A stretch of DNA of 64,000 nt from Grimontia marina (GTDB lineage: Bacteria; Pseudomonadota; Gammaproteobacteria; Enterobacterales; Vibrionaceae), in assembly GCF_900060185.1 (NCBI RefSeq), contig NZ_FIZY01000004.1, forward strand, positions 89,623 through 153,622. The letters run 5' to 3'. Under the pieces are notes generated by a model that was given only the letters and a program-made list of their open reading frames with translations, made no database searches and was not told where the DNA came from. Within the stretch, counting starts at the first letter, position 1; every line of letters starts with the position of its first letter. This document shows positions 47,683-56,947 of the stretch, one piece after another. The position numbers were made by a program, and so were the translations under genes.

Positions 47683-48753
47683 GTGAGTCAGTCTTTTTCC
47701 GATGCCATCTTGACGTGGTATGACAAATTCGGGCGTAAAACCCTGCCGTGGCAGCAAGAAAAAACACCTTACAAAGTGTGGCTGTCAGAAATCATGTTGC
47801 AGCAAACACAGGTTGCGACGGTTATCCCCTATTTCGAACGCTTTATGGCTCGCTTCCCCACTGTGGTGGACTTGGCCAATGCCGACCTTGATGAAGTGCT
47901 GCACCTCTGGACTGGGCTTGGCTACTACGCCCGCGCCCGTAACCTGCATAAAGCGGCGCAGAAAATCGCCACTGAATTTGGTGGCGAATTCCCAACAAAC
48001 ATTGAAGATGTGATGGCACTACCCGGTATCGGCCGCTCAACCGCCGGTGCTGTGCTTTCACTGTCACTCGGTCAACACCATCCAATTTTAGATGGTAACG
48101 TAAAGCGAACCCTTTCCCGCCACTTCGCCGTTGAAGGCTGGCCAGGCAAAAAGCCCGTCGAGAATCTTCTTTGGCAACATGCGGAAGCAAATACACCTGC
48201 CGACGGTGTACAACGCTACAACCAGGCAATGATGGACATGGGTGCGATGATTTGTACCCGAAGTAAACCCAAGTGCGATATCTGCCCCGTCAACTACAGC
48301 TGTGAAGCCAATGCTCAAGGACGTCAGGCAGATTTTCCCGGCAAGAAACCTAAGAAAACCATTCCGGAAAAAGAAACCTGTTTTGTGTTGTTCCAGTACC
48401 AAGACCAAATATGGCTGGAGCAGCGACCACCAGCGGGACTTTGGGGCGGATTGTGGTGCCTGCCAGAAACCCCAGAGCAAACCGCTGAGGGTTTTATCTC
48501 CCATAAACTGGCGGCAAACATCCATGAGAAACCTGAACATCTGACGGCGTTTCGTCACACCTTCAGCCATTTTCACTTAGATATCGTGCCTGTTCGCGTC
48601 AAGTTACACAGTAAGCCCGATAACATTGGGGAAAACGGGATCATGGAAGGCAACGGCGGGCTTTGGTATAACTTAACCCAACCAGCGAAAGTCGGGCTGG
48701 CAGCACCGGTACAAAAGCTGCTGGAAAGCCTGACAAGAGAGCTAGAAGTCTAA
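47683..48753 (+). CDS. mutY: Adenine DNA glycosylase MutY
   Basis: 356 residues (E. coli 350), GTG start at 47683 giving [15 protein letters not shown]. Catalytic Glu in [19 protein letters not shown], helix-hairpin-helix [16 protein letters not shown] and the catalytic Asp in ILDGNVKR. The Fe-S cluster cysteines are C-x6-CDICP-x4-C around residues 192-208. A C-terminal NUDIX-like domain ([19 protein letters not shown]) recognises 8-oxoG. It removes adenine mispaired with 8-oxoguanine. It is followed by yggX and mltC, the conserved enteric order. Confidence 0.96.
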   Translation: MSQSFSDAILTWYDKFGRKTLPWQQEKTPYKVWLSEIMLQQTQVATVIPYFERFMARFPTVVDLANADLDEVLHLWTGLGYYARARNLHKAAQKIATEFGGEFPTNIEDVMALPGIGRSTAGAVLSLSLGQHHPILDGNVKRTLSRHFAVEGWPGKKPVENLLWQHAEANTPADGVQRYNQAMMDMGAMICTRSKPKCDICPVNYSCEANAQGRQADFPGKKPKKTIPEKETCFVLFQYQDQIWLEQRPPAGLWGGLWCLPETPEQTAEGFISHKLAANIHEKPEHLTAFRHTFSHFHLDIVPVRVKLHSKPDNIGENGIMEGNGGLWYNLTQPAKVGLAAPVQKLLESLTRELEV

Positions 48754-48772
48754 AATAACTAGGAGCTTAATG

Positions 48773-49045
48773 ATGAGCCGCACTGTATTTTGTCAGCGCC
48801 TGAAAAAAGACGCGGACGGTCTGGATTTTCAACTTTATCCGGGTGAGCTGGGTAAGCGCATCTTCGACAACATTTCCAAAGAGGCGTGGGCATTGTGGCA
48901 GAGCAAGCAAACCATGCTGATCAATGAGAAAAAGCTCAACATGATGGATCCAGAGCACCGCAAACTGCTTGAAGAGGAAATGGTGAAGTTCCTGTTCGAA
49001 GGTCATGACACTGTGATCGAAGGCTACACTCCTCCTTCAGAGTAA
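48773..49045 (+). CDS. yggX: Probable Fe(2+)-trafficking protein YggX
   Basis: 90 residues from the second of two adjacent ATGs (48773), giving [19 protein letters not shown] as in the family, with AGGAG seven bases upstream. The first ATG (48770) is only four bases from the site. The Cys near residue 7 and [20 protein letters not shown], then [22 protein letters not shown], match E. coli. It protects Fe-S enzymes from oxidative damage and affects MutY activity, in keeping with its position 19 bases after mutY. Confidence 0.95.
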   Translation: MSRTVFCQRLKKDADGLDFQLYPGELGKRIFDNISKEAWALWQSKQTMLINEKKLNMMDPEHRKLLEEEMVKFLFEGHDTVIEGYTPPSE

Positions 49046-49083
49046 GGCTTTCTGCACACAATCTGTCTTACAGCTTTGTATTT

Positions 49084-49121
49084 AAAAGCATCTTGATTAC
49101 GCTAATCGGGATGCTTTTTTG
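49084..49121 (+). terminator. Terminator of mutY-yggX
   Basis: AAAAGCATC (49084-49092) pairs with GATGCTTTT (49110-49118), with an inner GATT/AATC stem, followed by T residues. mltC begins 21 bases later, so it may have some separate transcription. Confidence 0.8.
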
Positions 49122-49141
49122 TTTTTACACGGGAACTGACC

Positions 49142-50278
49142 TTGCGCCGCTTATTCACAATGCTTCTTCTGGTAATCATCACTTCTGGCTGCAGCCGAGA
49201 ATTGGTTGAATCGACACTTGGAGTCAGTTACGAAACCACTAATCGTTTCGCCAAAAATCTCGCCCCCCTTCCGGGCCAGTTTGAAAAAGACTTCGCTGCA
49301 CTTGATAAGCTTATCAACGGTTTCAGCGGTGATATCGAAGTGCGTTGGGGTAAAGACGAAATCTACATTTCCGGGAAGCGCGATTATGTTAAGTACACCG
49401 ACAACTACATGAGCCGGGCCCGCGTCGATTTCGCCAACGGCCTGGTCACCATCGAAACGGTTGCCACTACCGAGCCAAAACAGCATCTCAAGCAGGCGAT
49501 CGTCACCACCCTTTTGACACCCAACGATCCCGCGTCTGTCGATCTTTATTCCGCCGCAGATGTTCCCTTATCCGGCGCCCCTTTTCTACAAGGACAAATA
49601 CTGGATCAAGACGGAAAAGAGATCGCTTGGGAATGGCGAGCTAACCGTTATGCCGATTATCTTCTCGCCAACAAAATCAAAACCAATTCACTACGATTCC
49701 AGAAGGTTTTCTACGTTGAAATCCCTATGGTGAAAGATCACTCTAGCAAGCGCCGTTACCAATATGCGGATCTTATCCGGGATGCTTCACGTCGATATGG
49801 CATTTCAGAAGAGCTGATTTACGCCATCATCAAAACCGAAAGCAGCTTCAACCCTTACGCAGTGAGTTGGGCTAATGCGTATGGTCTGATGCAGGTGGTT
49901 CCAAAAACCGCTGGGCGTGATGTCTTTAAACTGGTGAAAAAGCGCCCAGGCGAACCATCACCCGAATACTTGTTTGACCCGGCTAAGAACATTGATGCGG
50001 GTACCGCCTATTTCTACATACTGAAAACGCGATACCTCAAAGACGTGCGTGATCCGCTTTCCAAACACTACAGCATGATCTCTGCCTATAACGGCGGAGC
50101 CGGCAATGTGCTGAAAACCTTCCACCGCTCCGACCGAAAACGGGCAATGAACGATTTAAACCGCTTAAATCCTAATCAGGTGTATTGGGCTTTAACTAAA
50201 AAACACCCATCGTCAGAGTCGAGACGTTATCTAGAAAAGGTCACTAAGTTCCAAAAAGAATTCCGTTCTATGCAATAA
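49142..50278 (+). CDS. mltC: Membrane-bound lytic transglycosylase C
   Basis: 378 residues from TTG at 49142, giving a basic MRRLF start to a lipoprotein signal ending ITSGC (Cys17); an ATG at 49160 would remove the positive residues. Middle domain DUF3393-like (RDYVKYTDNYMSRARVDF). The C-terminal SLT domain has the catalytic Glu in IIKTESSFNPYAVSWANAYG and GLMQVVPKTAG, then YNGGAGNVL. It cleaves peptidoglycan glycan strands with 1,6-anhydro ends, at the outer membrane. It is the last protein gene before the tRNA cluster. Confidence 0.94.
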   Translation: MRRLFTMLLLVIITSGCSRELVESTLGVSYETTNRFAKNLAPLPGQFEKDFAALDKLINGFSGDIEVRWGKDEIYISGKRDYVKYTDNYMSRARVDFANGLVTIETVATTEPKQHLKQAIVTTLLTPNDPASVDLYSAADVPLSGAPFLQGQILDQDGKEIAWEWRANRYADYLLANKIKTNSLRFQKVFYVEIPMVKDHSSKRRYQYADLIRDASRRYGISEELIYAIIKTESSFNPYAVSWANAYGLMQVVPKTAGRDVFKLVKKRPGEPSPEYLFDPAKNIDAGTAYFYILKTRYLKDVRDPLSKHYSMISAYNGGAGNVLKTFHRSDRKRAMNDLNRLNPNQVYWALTKKHPSSESRRYLEKVTKFQKEFRSMQ

Positions 50279-50375
50279 AAATGCGGGAAACACTGGAAAA
50301 TCTGGGGCTTTTTAAACCAAACAGGTGAAAAAGCCATCAAACGGTCTTATTTGACGTTTTTTTTAAAAAAAGGTG

Positions 50376-50404
50376 TTGACGGTAAGCCTCAAAATCCGTT
50401 TAAT
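50376..50404 (+). promoter_or_regulatory. Stable-RNA promoter of tRNA cluster 1
   Basis: TTGACG at 50376-50381, a 17-base spacer and TTTAAT at 50399-50404, followed by a discriminator GCACCTCG, 11 bases before the first tRNA. The layout is the same as at tRNA cluster 2. Confidence 0.75.
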
Positions 50405-50414
50405 GCACCTCGTT

Positions 50415-50490
50415 GCCTCGATAGCTCAGTCGGTAGAGCAGGGGATTGAAAATCCCCGTGTCGGTGGTTCGATTCCGCCTCGAGGCACCA
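50415..50490 (+). tRNA. tRNA-Phe (GAA), copy 1
   Basis: 76 bases including encoded CCA. Acceptor GCCTCGA/TCGAGGC, D arm with AGCTCAGTCGGTAGAGC, anticodon stem GGGGATTGAAAATCCCC with GAA, T arm GGTGGTTCGATTCCGCC. Identical to the copies at 50675 and 63464. Confidence 0.97.
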
Positions 50491-50563
50491 TATTTCAGTA
50501 ATCGATAGTTCGGTTACTAGGGAATGTGGCTCAAGTAAGAAGCAACGTTTCCACGGTTTGTGT

Positions 50564-50639
<76 letters not shown>

Positions 50640-50674
50640 CTTTTTTTGATGTAGAGTCTTGCGCTTACATCATT

Positions 50675-50750
50675 GCCTCGATAGCTCAGTCGGTAGAGCA
50701 GGGGATTGAAAATCCCCGTGTCGGTGGTTCGATTCCGCCTCGAGGCACCA
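50675..50750 (+). tRNA. tRNA-Phe (GAA), copy 2
   Basis: 76 bases, identical to copy 1. It lies 35 bases after tRNA-Thr in the same transcript. Confidence 0.97.
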
Positions 50751-50797
50751 TTATTAAAAATGGTGTTTGATAAGATAACTTATCGACAACATACAAT

Positions 50798-50873
50798 TCC
50801 CCCTTAGTTCAGTCGGTAGAACGGCGGACTGTTAATCCGTATGTCGCTGGTTCAAGTCCAGCAGGGGGAGCCA
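50798..50873 (+). tRNA. tRNA-Asn (GTT)
   Basis: 76 bases with encoded CCA. Acceptor TCCCCCT/AGGGGGA, anticodon stem GCGGACTGTTAATCCGT with GTT, T arm GCTGGTTCAAGTCCAGC. Last intact tRNA of the cluster; a terminator starts seven bases later. Its final 17 bases recur at 50963-50979. Confidence 0.97.
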
Positions 50874-51065
50874 CTTAAGAAGCCTAGTCGAAAGACTGGG
50901 CTTTTTTTCGTCTGTGCGTTGGCGCGTTGCGCCAATATGTCGCTGACGGAAGGCCGCCCCGTTCCAGCAGGGGGAGCCAATTAAGAAGCCTAAACTAGGC
51001 GTCCCCGACGAAAGACTGGTTTTTTTTACGTCTGTACATTCGCGGATTGCGCCAATATGTCACTG
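50857..51065 (+). repeat. Imperfect direct repeat carrying the 3' end of tRNA-Asn
   Basis: A unit of about 106 bases starts with TCCAGCAGGGGGAGCCA (50857-50873, inside tRNA-Asn) and recurs at 50963-50979. Both copies continue with TTAAGAAGCCTA, then a CGAAAGACTGG-T-run hairpin part, then CGTCTGT and TTGCGCCAATATGTC. Copy 2 carries an insertion (around 50992-51008) and point changes. The second tRNA end is not a full tRNA: its T-arm region reads ACGGAAGGCCGCCCCG instead of the normal loop. The rest of the gap to 51170 shows no gene. Confidence 0.75.
50880..50908 (+). terminator. Terminator of tRNA cluster 1
   Basis: AAGCCTAGTC (50880-50889), a GAAA tetraloop, GACTGGGCTT (50894-50903), then T residues. 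Confidence 0.85.
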
Positions 51066-51170
51066 TAGGCACCCTGCCTAAGCCACGGGTTAGAGTTCAT
51101 CGGCGAACAATGCAAGAAAGCCCGCTGTTGCCAGAGGACTTTCTTCATCTTTAATTTACAACTCTCAATA

Positions 51171-52862
51171 TCAGGCGTTGTATTCCATACCAGCCGATAA
51201 GCGGAATGTGCCGCGAGCGGTGCGTCCTTCATCAAGATATGAAAAGTCTTCGCAAAGTTCTGTGACCAGCGCGATCCCCCTTCCACATCGAGCAACAGAA
51301 TCATCTAATGTGCTGTCACCCTCTTCGTAGTAGAAGCCTTCACCATTGTGCGATACATAGAATGTTAGTTCGCGCTTACTCGGTTTGAACGAAATGCCCA
51401 CTTCCAGATAAGCAAAGCGGTTAAGTGCGTCCAGCCTAGATTGACGTTCCATGTAGTAATCGAGGAAGCCTTCGTCGTCGACTTTCAAATTTGAAGCAAG
51501 CTTCAGTAATCCATGTTCCAACCCATTGTTGGCAAGCTCTGACATGATGGTACACATCAAATCCAGATCGATATTACTGCCCAATGTGCCTTTGAGCATG
51601 CGGCGAATTTCCCCCACCAGATTCACCTTGCGAAGCTCGTCGGCACCAAAGTATACCGTTAACTGAGCCGGTGAGCGCCGCTCATAATACTCAGGTTCTC
51701 CGGGCTGCAACTCTACACGGCTAAAGATTGGAGCGGTCATTTCCAGCATCGACATGTCATCGCCTACTCCACCGCCTTGAGTAAAGTTGATCACGTGTTC
51801 GCGAATGGCTTCAATAATGCTTGGCTGGTTATCGGAAAACATCACTTCCAGCCCTTCTTCACCGAGCTCCCTGCCCTCAGCATCTCGCGCTTCTATTACA
51901 CCATCAGTAAAGAAAAATAGCTTATCTCCCTCTTCCATTCGGAGAGCAACAAGATTGGCTTCGAAATCGTTTGAGTCCATCGCACCAAGCGCCATATGTG
52001 CAGAAGGAAGACGCACTTTGATTTCCCCATGTTTGTCGAGCAAGTAGCCATCTGGCATTCCACCACCCCACCAGTTCACCTCCAAACCGTTAGCTGACAC
52101 TTCAACAAGGTTTGCCGCTACCAGCATGCCAGGTGGTAGGAACTTCTTCAGGGTCTCATTCATTTCCTTAACGATATCGCCAAGCGCGAAACCGTTTTGG
52201 GTCATTGCAAAGAAGGCTTTAGTAGCTGGAATGGTAGAAATGGCGGCGGGCAAACCATGGCCGGTTGCATCCGCGAGCATGGCATAAATACCGCCTTGTG
52301 GCCGGGGAGTAACCAAAACGACATCACCATTAAAATTGGTGTAGGAGCTGGTGTAAAACTCAACACCCTCAGCTTCCTGATAACAGGCTTGCATCAGGTT
52401 ACTGAAGATGGTTTCCGCCATCGTATGCTCATACAGGGTGTGCGCCTGAAAGTGCTTGAGCTTATCTCGCTGTTCGGAAACTTCATTGTATAAACGAATG
52501 TTCCGGCAATGTGCACGCACTTTGGCGACGATAGTGGTGCGACTTATAGGTTTAGCAAGGAAGTCATCCCCCAGTGTCATGCAGCGATTGAACGCGTCGT
52601 TATCCGTGATCCCTGTTAAAAACATAATCGGGAGGTAGCTGCTACGGTAACGCATACGAATTTGCTTAGCGGCCTCAAAACCATCCATGACTGGCATTAA
52701 CACATCCATGATGATCAGATTGGGCAACTCTTCCAGAGATTCGAGAATATCTAACGCCATCTGACCATTGTCGGCAATCAGCAACTCGTTAAACTCATCC
52801 TTAAGCACATATTCAAGGAAACACTGCAGCGAAACTTCGTCTTCAACGATTAGCACTTTCAT
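51171..52862 (-). CDS. Response regulator with PP2C phosphatase and HATPase (anti-sigma kinase) domains, HsbR-like
   Basis: 563 residues. A receiver domain (1-120) has phospho-acceptor Asp53 in NLIIMDVLMPVMDG and a switch Lys in FLAKPIS. A PP2C/SpoIIE phosphatase domain (about 165-370) shows FNGDVVLV, MLADATGHGLPAAIS and FFTDGVIEARD. The C-terminal GHKL ATPase (about 405-560) has MSELANNGLEHG and GRGIALVTEL. This three-part design is that of HsbR-type regulators, which both phosphorylate and dephosphorylate a STAS protein. The STAS gene lies 20 bases upstream. Last gene of the chemosensory operon, so the array's CheA may phosphorylate its receiver. Inference from architecture and context. Confidence 0.85.
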   Translation of the reverse strand: MKVLIVEDEVSLQCFLEYVLKDEFNELLIADNGQMALDILESLEELPNLIIMDVLMPVMDGFEAAKQIRMRYRSSYLPIMFLTGITDNDAFNRCMTLGDDFLAKPISRTTIVAKVRAHCRNIRLYNEVSEQRDKLKHFQAHTLYEHTMAETIFSNLMQACYQEAEGVEFYTSSYTNFNGDVVLVTPRPQGGIYAMLADATGHGLPAAISTIPATKAFFAMTQNGFALGDIVKEMNETLKKFLPPGMLVAANLVEVSANGLEVNWWGGGMPDGYLLDKHGEIKVRLPSAHMALGAMDSNDFEANLVALRMEEGDKLFFFTDGVIEARDAEGRELGEEGLEVMFSDNQPSIIEAIREHVINFTQGGGVGDDMSMLEMTAPIFSRVELQPGEPEYYERRSPAQLTVYFGADELRKVNLVGEIRRMLKGTLGSNIDLDLMCTIMSELANNGLEHGLLKLASNLKVDDEGFLDYYMERQSRLDALNRFAYLEVGISFKPSKRELTFYVSHNGEGFYYEEGDSTLDDSVARCGRGIALVTELCEDFSYLDEGRTARGTFRLSAGMEYNA

Positions 52863-52882
52863 CCGCCACCTCGAGAATCGAA

Positions 52883-53182
52883 TTACTCGATAATAAACTT
52901 CTTCTCGAAGCGGGCGATCACCAACACGCGTTTGATCTGCGGCATCGTGTTAATAAGACGGATATCCCCTTCCTTTTTGTTGAGGAAGCTCTGCATGTTA
53001 AGCAACATACCCAGCCCCGCACTGTCGATATATTCTGTACCCCGAAAATCGACCACAATGTCCTTACCCTGGCAATCCGTATAGGCGTCACGAAACTCCT
53101 GCACAACGCTGAAGTCAAACTGCCCATTGACGTGGATTACCACTGATTTACCGTCACTTTTTTCTTCACGACTGATGGCCAT
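52883..53182 (-). CDS. STAS-domain anti-sigma factor antagonist, HsbA-like
   Basis: 99 residues. STAS fold with KSVVIHVNGQFDFS at the start and the phosphorylation loop TEYIDSAGLGMLLN, Ser54 being the expected phospho-site. It is placed eight bases after the membrane receptor gene and 20 before the PP2C/HATPase regulator, its probable kinase and phosphatase. In the Pseudomonas Hsb system the STAS protein links to an anti-sigma factor (FlgM) and a diguanylate cyclase; whether that holds here is unknown. Confidence 0.87.
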   Translation of the reverse strand: MAISREEKSDGKSVVIHVNGQFDFSVVQEFRDAYTDCQGKDIVVDFRGTEYIDSAGLGMLLNMQSFLNKKEGDIRLINTMPQIKRVLVIARFEKKFIIE

Positions 53183-53190
53183 AATGTCTC

Positions 53191-54372
53191 CTAAAACAAT
53201 TCTATGTCGCCTTCATCTGCAGACATTTGTTTTGCCGGTGCCCGCTCAGCTGAGCCAGCCATTTTTTCAATATCATCCACTGCTTTGTGGAGGGCAATCC
53301 AATCCACATTTCCTGATGCCAGACTCTCAGTGATCAGGTCATTCAAATCTTCCAAAATATGGAGATTGTTAAGCACGTGCTGGCCCTGCTGCGACACAAT
53401 GTCAGCAAACTGTAGACCCTGAATACTCTTGGATACTTCTGCGCGAACTGCCTCGCCTTGCTCGGTCATTTTCCCAATTTCCAAAGTGACTTGGTTATTC
53501 ACTTCCTGAACCCCTTTCAGAAGCGATTCGATACGCGTTTTGGATTCAATGGACGTGGTCATGTCGAGCGTAGCTATCTCACCCACAATCGCGCTGGTTT
53601 GTTTGACTGTGTCCTGAGCGAGATTGATATCGCGATGAATTTGGCTGTTCAATGTCGACGCCCGGTTTGCCAAATCACGTACCTCTGACGCGACTACCCC
53701 AAAGCCACGGCCCAACTCACCGGCTCTCGCCGCTTCTATGGCAGCATTAAGTGCCAGTAGGTTGGTTTGATCTGACATTGCCTGAACCTGATCAAGAAGG
53801 CCAAATACCGCCTGGAGTTTTTCTGACATGTCATGGATACAGTGAATCGCCGTGATGGATTTCTCCGAAACCTGGACTAATAGATCAATATACTGATCAA
53901 TGGCTTGTTCGGTCTCCGGTAACACTTTGGCGAGATTGTATTCACTGTCTTCGTTGTTAAGAAGTTCAGTCACCATGTATTTTGCGAGTGTTGACTGTTC
54001 GCCAACAGCACGCTCCATACCAAAAAAACTGGAATTTAGATTGTGAACTGAGTCGTGAATCACTTCCTGCTGTCTGTCAAGCTGCTCCCTGATGGGGATC
54101 AGCTCAATATTCAGGATACTGTGAATCTTATGCAAAATCGCCGTCGACTCGTAAGAGACTGTGTTGTCGTCTTGAGGAGTGTCTTCATAGCCCGTCCCCA
54201 CCACAACTTGAACGCTTGCAGCACTCTCTTTCTGGTTCACTAACAACAACATAGCCAACGAAACAGCGACTGCTACAGACACTGTTAAAGGTGTTTGCGC
54301 CACCACCATCGGGTAGAAAGCCGCGGCGATCCCCAACAACGCGATAACCCATCTAACACTTTTTCTATCCAT
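53191..54372 (-). CDS. Membrane chemoreceptor-like protein of the chemosensory operon
   Basis: 393 residues, short for a receptor. Two hydrophobic helices at the N-terminus (about 8-24 and 29-46) with almost no periplasmic loop, no HAMP, then helices and the signalling tip [36 protein letters not shown] near 195-230. It ends DEGDIELF, not a standard CheR-docking sequence. Such a receptor likely senses through the membrane or via partners. It overlaps cheB by eight bases. In V. cholerae cluster III a receptor gene also sits beside cheB, as I recall. Confidence 0.85.
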   Translation of the reverse strand: MDRKSVRWVIALLGIAAAFYPMVVAQTPLTVSVAVAVSLAMLLLVNQKESAASVQVVVGTGYEDTPQDDNTVSYESTAILHKIHSILNIELIPIREQLDRQQEVIHDSVHNLNSSFFGMERAVGEQSTLAKYMVTELLNNEDSEYNLAKVLPETEQAIDQYIDLLVQVSEKSITAIHCIHDMSEKLQAVFGLLDQVQAMSDQTNLLALNAAIEAARAGELGRGFGVVASEVRDLANRASTLNSQIHRDINLAQDTVKQTSAIVGEIATLDMTTSIESKTRIESLLKGVQEVNNQVTLEIGKMTEQGEAVRAEVSKSIQGLQFADIVSQQGQHVLNNLHILEDLNDLITESLASGNVDWIALHKAVDDIEKMAGSAERAPAKQMSADEGDIELF

Positions 54373-55408
54373 ACACTTTGCCTACCAGGTACGTTGCGAT
54401 TTTTTCTAATGGCAGCACATGTTGCGCTGCTTCTATTTCTACAGCAGCCCCTGGCATACCCCACACAACTGAGCTTTTCTCATCCTGCGCCACCGTCACC
54501 GCACCAGCTTGCCGCATTTTCAACATGCCTTGCGCACCGTCCCTACCCATACCAGTCAGAAGAATTGACATTGCACGGCTTCCTGCTGCTTCAGCAACTG
54601 AGAAAAACATCACATCAACGGATGGTTTGTGGCGTTGAACAGGCTCACCGTCATTGCGGACGCAATAGTAGCGACCAGAGCGTTTAATCACCTGTATATG
54701 TTCATCACCGGGAGCAACATAGACACGACCATTAACCAGCGGGGCTTTGTCCGAAGAGAGTTCTTCTACCTGCAATTTGGAAGCCCGGTTAAGCCTCTCT
54801 GCAAAGGATTTACTGAAAACGGCTTTGATGTGCTGGGTAATGATAATCGGTGGCATCATCTCAGGGAGCGCCTCCAATAAATTACGAACTGCTTCCGTGC
54901 CCCCTGTTGAAGCACCAATGGCAATAATGTCAAAGTCCGAGCGGAAGTGACGTCCAGAAACGCTAATTTCACCTTGTGAACGATGTGTCGCGCCAGCAAT
55001 GTTGGCTGTTGCTGCCATCTTCACTTTCTCTGTGACTAACTGGCGATAGTTATCCATTTCTGCCGCTACGTTCTCCGTAGGTTTCGGGAAGTAGTCGACC
55101 GCGCCCAAATCAAGTGCCGCCAGTGTGGCTTCCGCCCCATGTTGTGTAAGCGTTGAAATCATAACTACTGGCAAAGGATAAAGACGCATTAAGTTTCTAA
55201 GGAACTGGACGCCATCCATCTTAGGCATTTCGATGTCTAAAGTGATCACATCGGGCTTGAGCTTCTTGATCTTCTCTCGCGCTTCATAAGGATCAACGGC
55301 GACACCCACCACCTCAAGCTGAGGTTCTGAATCAATAATTTCACTGAGCAATGCTCTAAATACGGCAGAGTCATCAACAATTAGTACCTTATGTACTCTT
55401 TTTCCCAT
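54365..55408 (-). CDS. cheB: Chemotaxis protein-glutamate methylesterase CheB
   Basis: 347 residues. Receiver domain (1-125) with Asp58 in [14 protein letters not shown], a linker, then the methylesterase domain with the catalytic Ser167 in AIGASTGG, His193 in ITQHIKAV and Asp290 in [11 protein letters not shown]. It removes methyl groups from receptor glutamates and deamidates glutamines when phosphorylated by CheA. It overlaps cheD by one base and the receptor gene by eight, so it is translationally coupled to both. Confidence 0.95.
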   Translation of the reverse strand: MGKRVHKVLIVDDSAVFRALLSEIIDSEPQLEVVGVAVDPYEAREKIKKLKPDVITLDIEMPKMDGVQFLRNLMRLYPLPVVMISTLTQHGAEATLAALDLGAVDYFPKPTENVAAEMDNYRQLVTEKVKMAATANIAGATHRSQGEISVSGRHFRSDFDIIAIGASTGGTEAVRNLLEALPEMMPPIIITQHIKAVFSKSFAERLNRASKLQVEELSSDKAPLVNGRVYVAPGDEHIQVIKRSGRYYCVRNDGEPVQRHKPSVDVMFFSVAEAAGSRAMSILLTGMGRDGAQGMLKMRQAGAVTVAQDEKSSVVWGMPGAAVEIEAAQHVLPLEKIATYLVGKVYG

Positions 55409-56049
55409 TAAAAAAGCTCCGCACTGTCGTCGTCATGTCGTTTCGCCTCATTCACCAAGCGGCGTTTATAGGTGCTTTCTTCTGCTTCTACCTCACCACG
55501 ATAACCACGAAGCTTCTTCACCCAGGCCTTGCCTGTCATAGGGTCAAACACTACCTTTCTGGGAAACTCACTGCCCAAATCTTCCCCTACCAGCGTTAGC
55601 CCTTCGTTTTTGATGTAGTTGCGGATGAACTCGATATTCTTTTCACCCACATTAGCCTGCTTCCCCATCACAGTGCCCCCGCCGAATAGTTTCACTCTAA
55701 GGCGGCTTTTTATCCCCCCCTGCTGGATCAGGGTGTTTATCAAAAGCTCCATGGCATAATTGCCATATCGCGCAGCATTGGAGCGCCATTGGGTAGGGTC
55801 CCAACCCTCAATATCGTCCGCATCGCCGAATGGCAACATAAAGTGGTTCATGCCACCAAGTTCGACGAAAGGATCCCAAACACAGGCAGAGATACATGAA
55901 CCCAGCCCTGTTGAGATCAATTCACGCTCGTTGGTCACATAGACCTCACCGGGCTGAATCTTAACCATCATCATTTGCTTACCGGGGTGGTAGAAACGCC
56001 GTGCCCCTGCCCCGATAGGACAACCGGTAAGCTCTAAAATCTTATGCAT
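55408..56049 (-). CDS. cheD: Chemoreceptor glutamine deamidase CheD
   Basis: 213 residues. The catalytic Cys and His are seen in [15 protein letters not shown] and [10 protein letters not shown]; a Thr/Gly-rich core follows ([25 protein letters not shown]). It deamidates glutamines of chemoreceptors and can regulate CheC-type phosphatases, although no cheC is present here. Starts 44 bases after cheR; ends one base into cheB. CheD is absent from E. coli, so its presence marks this as a non-enteric type of chemosensory system. Confidence 0.93.
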   Translation of the reverse strand: MHKILELTGCPIGAGARRFYHPGKQMMMVKIQPGEVYVTNERELISTGLGSCISACVWDPFVELGGMNHFMLPFGDADDIEGWDPTQWRSNAARYGNYAMELLINTLIQQGGIKSRLRVKLFGGGTVMGKQANVGEKNIEFIRNYIKNEGLTLVGEDLGSEFPRKVVFDPMTGKAWVKKLRGYRGEVEAEESTYKRRLVNEAKRHDDDSAELF

Positions 56050-56093
56050 ACAGAGCTCTGTTCGATGTTAATGCAGGACGGGGACCCCGAAGC

Positions 56094-56945
56094 CTAGGGT
56101 TTCCGAAACATGGTTTGACCCAAGTTCTCAAACTGGCTTCCCATCTGTCCGATGCTTTCTGAGTGGCCGATAAAAAGAATGCCGCCGCTTCCAAGCTTTT
56201 CCCAATAACGCTGAATAAGCTTCTGCTGCACATCTTTCTCAAAATAAATCATGACATTACGACAAAAAATGGCATCTAGTGGACCCTTATGGGGCCAACT
56301 CCCCATCAGGTTCAGTTGCTTAAACGTGATCGCCTGTTGAAGTAAGGGTTTCACTTTTAGCAGTTCCTGTTTTTTCCCTTTACCGCGGATAAAGCCATGC
56401 CGTAGCATCTTGTCTGGAATCGCTTTCATGGCATCAATACCGTAAGTACCGTTTCTCGCCACTTCCAGCACCTGTGTATCGAGATCTGTCGCCAGAATTT
56501 TGCAATCGTAGTTGGGCGTTAGCACACCACACGCTGCCAGCGTTGATGCGATGGTGTAGGGTTCCTCTCCTGTTGAACAGCCTGCAGACCAGATGCGGAT
56601 CCGGCGTTTCTTTTGCTGCTTCCACTTCATCACCAACGTGTTTGCCAGAAAGTCAAAGTGGTGCTTTTCGCGAAAAAACTGGGTTTTATTGGTAGTCAGA
56701 GCGTTGATAAACGCTACCCGCTCATCCAGGTCTCTTTCAACACAGTCAAAGTAGTCCCGAAAATTATCAAGCCCCATGCGTCGTAAGCGTCTTGCCAGTC
56801 GTCCATACACCATGGAATTTTTACGCTCAGAGAGAGAAATACCCGTCTCTCTGAGCATAAACTCTTGAATATAATTAAAATCCTTATTGGTGAACTCAAA
56901 CTCACGTTGCTCTTCGATTTGGCTCAGTGCCTGAATGGCGTCCAC
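56094..56945 (-). CDS. cheR: Chemotaxis protein methyltransferase CheR
   Basis: 283 residues. N-terminal helical domain with YIQEFMLRETGISL, then a SAM-binding fold with WSAGCSTGEEPYT near 123-135, DLDTQVLEVA and FCRNVMIYF. It methylates receptor glutamates. It starts two bases after the PAS-receptor gene, whose C-terminal DWEEF could tether it. No TPR extension. Confidence 0.94.
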   Translation of the reverse strand: MDAIQALSQIEEQREFEFTNKDFNYIQEFMLRETGISLSERKNSMVYGRLARRLRRMGLDNFRDYFDCVERDLDERVAFINALTTNKTQFFREKHHFDFLANTLVMKWKQQKKRRIRIWSAGCSTGEEPYTIASTLAACGVLTPNYDCKILATDLDTQVLEVARNGTYGIDAMKAIPDKMLRHGFIRGKGKKQELLKVKPLLQQAITFKQLNLMGSWPHKGPLDAIFCRNVMIYFEKDVQQKLIQRYWEKLGSGGILFIGHSESIGQMGSQFENLGQTMFRKP

Positions 56946-56947
56946 CG

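Noticed and set aside
47503..47757. Longer TrmB starting at 47757
   Set aside because: It would run across the mutY start; the MAEVIK start matches the family.
50306..50335. GGCTTTTT...AAAAAGCC dyad as the mltC terminator
   Set aside because: The stem is AT-rich and lacks a following T-run on the plus strand.
50857..51065. Repeats after tRNA-Asn as a CRISPR array
   Set aside because: Only two imperfect units of about 106 bp, with no uniform short repeats or spacers and no cas genes.
51112..51151. AAGAAAG...CTTTCTT dyad as terminator of the chemosensory operon
   Set aside because: Only seven AT-rich pairs around a long loop and no T-run; not convincing on either strand.
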